Both the position numbers and the translations under genes were made by a program. 6,389 bases of DNA from Nitrospirota bacterium (GTDB lineage Bacteria; Nitrospirota; Thermodesulfovibrionia; Thermodesulfovibrionales; JdFR-85): NCBI GenBank assembly GCA_015485235.1, contig WFTX01000268.1, positions 1-6,389 on the forward strand, read 5' to 3'. A model generated the notes under the pieces. That model ran no database searches. It was not told the DNA's origin and saw only the letters and a program-made list of their open reading frames with translations. Positions 4,619-6,389 of this stretch are shown piece after piece. Position 1 is the stretch's first letter, and each line of letters opens with the position of its first letter.

Positions 4619-6352
4619 ATGCAAATAACTCTCAGAAAAAAACTCTTTGGGATGGTGGGGTTCCTCGTGATTGCCCTTGTCTTTGTGGGAGTGCTTGCCT
4701 ACAGCACGGAGAAGAGACTGGTTAATGGGTTTGAGGCACTGGCAGAAGGGCCCGGCCATCAGGAAGAGGCTGCCATGGGGGCACTGATGCAGCTTGGGAA
4801 CGCCGTCCATGCCTTCAAGAACTATCTCCTGAGGAAGGATGAGAAGTATGCAGACAAGTTTCAGACTGCTGTGAGAAAGATGAAGGAAGAACTGGCCGAT
4901 TACAGGAAACATGCATCCACAGATAAGGAGAAGGGACTTCTGGAGGAGGCACTCAGGCATATAGACAGTTATGTGGATGCCTTTGGCCAGCTCAAGAGGG
5001 CGAGAGCGTTAAGCGATGACATCGCAAATATAGACAGAACAATCAAGGGGGCTGACCGTCCTATAGAGAAAGCCCTCAAGGAGATGGATGAAATTGCCAA
5101 GAAACGGTATGAGACCGCCCTTCAGGAAATGAAAGATAAGGCCGATGCCGCAGTATGGGTGATGATTCTTGCCGTACTGCTTGCCTCCCTGACAGGAATA
5201 GTTGTGAGTACTCTTGTCCTGAGAAAGATAATGAAGTCCATCGACGAGGTCGGACGGGTCCTTTCAGGGGTGGCCGAAGGGGATCTTACCCATGACGCGG
5301 AGGTGTTCTCCGGAGACGAGGTTGGGAGGATGGCCGATGCTGTCAACAGGATGGCCGGTGCAATACGGAAGATGATCTGGAAGATCTCCGGAGTCGCAGA
5401 GACGGTAGTGAGCAGTTCCGAGGAGGTATCGGCAACAGTCAGCCAGATTACAGCAGACATGAACAGACAGGTCCAGCAGATAGAGCAGTCGGCAACTGCA
5501 ACTACGGAGGTCTCCCAGACAATACTCGATGTAGCGAACAATGCCTCCCATGCCTCGGCCTCTGCCAGGGAGTCTGTTGAGGCGGCACAGGAGGGACGTG
5601 AGGTTGTTGGAAAGACGGCTGACGGCATATACGAGATCGCCCGGCGTGTTGAAGAGAGTTCCAGGACTGTTGAGGAACTGGGTGAGAGCAGCAAGAAGAT
5701 AGGCGAGATAGTAAATGTGATAAACGATATCGCCGACCAGACAAACCTCCTTGCCCTCAATGCAGCCATAGAGGCTGCAAGGGCAGGCGAAAACGGGAGG
5801 GGGTTTGCCGTAGTGGCTGATGAGGTCAGAAAGCTTGCTGAGAGGACTGCCAAGGCCACGGACGAGATTTCGGAGATGATCGGGCGGATCCAGAAGGATA
5901 CAGGGCTCTCTGTGGAAAATATGAGGAAGGGAAGGGAGATGGCTGAGCAGGGTGTGGAACTGGCAAGACAGGCCCAGGATGCCCTCGATAGGATAGTGGC
6001 CGCATCCGAGCAGTGCATGGACAAGGTTCAGGCGATTGCCGCTGCAACAGAGGAGCAGTCTGCGGCCATTGAGGAGGTTTCAACCAATATGGAAAATATC
6101 ACTGAAATCACCCGGGCCTCAAAGGACGGTATAGACCAGATAAACGAGGCCACCAACGATCTCGCAAGGCTTGCCGGTGAACTGGGTGAGCTGATCGGCT
6201 GGTTCAGAATCAGTGATAAGGAGAAGACTGATGGAAAGAAGATCAGCACTGGTACCGGCAAGGCTGCCGCAGGAACGCTCCCAACGGGAGCAGATGCCAT
6301 ATCCGGCGTGGTCCCGGGTGTGTCCGGCAATGGGGAGTCCGGTCTGAATTAG
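4619..6352 (+). CDS. Methyl-accepting chemotaxis protein (transmembrane chemoreceptor)
   Basis: This 577-residue inner-membrane receptor controls CheA through CheW. TM1 is residues 10-28 (FGMVGFLVIALVFVGVLAY). A helical periplasmic domain (about 29-176), size-compatible with a four-helix bundle and with no Cache motif that I can see, precedes TM2 (about 178-200). HAMP follows (about 202-254, with AEGDLT and GDEVGRMADAVNRM). The signalling coiled coil has its conserved tip at 370-405 (DIADQTNLLALNAAIEAARA, then GENGRGFAVVADEVR), and Glu385, Arg388 and Glu391 match Tsr numbering. EE at 268-269 is a candidate methylation pair. Its arms seem slightly longer than in Tsr, so class 40H is plausible. 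After W528-F529 a polar Gly/Thr/Ala tail of about 48 residues lacks a C-terminal NWETF-type CheR/CheB tether. The ligand cannot be predicted. No che genes are adjacent, and the promoter at 4505-4531 suggests flagellar control. Confidence 0.97.
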   Translation: MQITLRKKLFGMVGFLVIALVFVGVLAYSTEKRLVNGFEALAEGPGHQEEAAMGALMQLGNAVHAFKNYLLRKDEKYADKFQTAVRKMKEELADYRKHASTDKEKGLLEEALRHIDSYVDAFGQLKRARALSDDIANIDRTIKGADRPIEKALKEMDEIAKKRYETALQEMKDKADAAVWVMILAVLLASLTGIVVSTLVLRKIMKSIDEVGRVLSGVAEGDLTHDAEVFSGDEVGRMADAVNRMAGAIRKMIWKISGVAETVVSSSEEVSATVSQITADMNRQVQQIEQSATATTEVSQTILDVANNASHASASARESVEAAQEGREVVGKTADGIYEIARRVEESSRTVEELGESSKKIGEIVNVINDIADQTNLLALNAAIEAARAGENGRGFAVVADEVRKLAERTAKATDEISEMIGRIQKDTGLSVENMRKGREMAEQGVELARQAQDALDRIVAASEQCMDKVQAIAAATEEQSAAIEEVSTNMENITEITRASKDGIDQINEATNDLARLAGELGELIGWFRISDKEKTDGKKISTGTGKAAAGTLPTGADAISGVVPGVSGNGESGLN

Positions 6353-6389
6353 GGTTTGATAACCTGAGTTGATTGTTTCCACCCTCCCC

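Noticed and set aside
4450..4725. A 91-codon plus-strand frame overlapping the chemoreceptor start.
   Set aside because: Its second half is the chemoreceptor coding sequence in another frame, its first half is the promoter region, and it shows no recognisable domain.
5122..6024. A 300-codon open frame on the minus strand inside the chemoreceptor.
   Set aside because: It is the antisense of the conserved signalling domain, is Ser/Ala/Thr/Ile-rich as expected from a reversed coiled-coil gene, and resembles no family.
6353..6364. GGTT-TGAT-AACC hairpin after the chemoreceptor stop as a terminator.
   Set aside because: A 4-bp stem without a T-run is too weak, and only 25 further bases of the window follow it.

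Overview
The window is a gene-dense, plus-strand bacterial segment with short gaps, gene overlaps and heavy use of AGG for Arg and ATA for Ile. The order yicC end, remA (DUF370), gmk, rpoZ, coaBC is a housekeeping cluster seen in several phyla. Together with a roadblock/LC7 protein, a TPR protein, a chemoreceptor and a flagellar-type promoter, it suggests a motile Gram-negative-type bacterium such as Nitrospirota or Desulfobacterota (former Deltaproteobacteria). The phylum is an inference and was not tested.

Region 1 (1-2735) is the housekeeping operon. It holds the last 26 codons of a YicC-type endoribonuclease, a RemA-family DNA-binding regulator, guanylate kinase, RNA polymerase omega subunit with an extended acidic tail, and bifunctional CoaBC of coenzyme A synthesis. 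gmk and coaBC lack a well-placed Shine-Dalgarno and lie against or inside the gene before them, so they are probably translated by coupling. The one larger gap, gmk-rpoZ (168 bp), carries a degenerate octamer tandem array, weak promoter-like hexamers and a possible 26-codon microORF.

Region 2 (2736-4244) is a separate two-gene unit behind a near-perfect sigma70 promoter (TTGACA, 18 bp, TATAAT) with a small dyad in its spacer. It encodes a TPR protein with a long acidic middle and, overlapping its 3' end by 23 bp, a roadblock/LC7 protein of the MglB type. No MglA-like GTPase is visible. This pair is the least characterised biology in the window.

Region 3 (4245-4618) is 374 bp without a convincing gene. 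It holds a 70-nt imperfect inverted repeat just after the roadblock stop, short direct repeats, and a good match to a sigma28 (FliA) promoter followed by an 80-nt leader with two hairpins.

Region 4 (4619-6389) is a complete 577-residue transmembrane chemoreceptor followed by 37 bp of downstream sequence. The sigma28-like promoter would place it in the motility regulon. I found no mobile element, CRISPR array, tRNA or rRNA. The core genes are ordinary; the observations worth a second look are the TPR-roadblock pair, the promoter architectures and the intergenic repeats.
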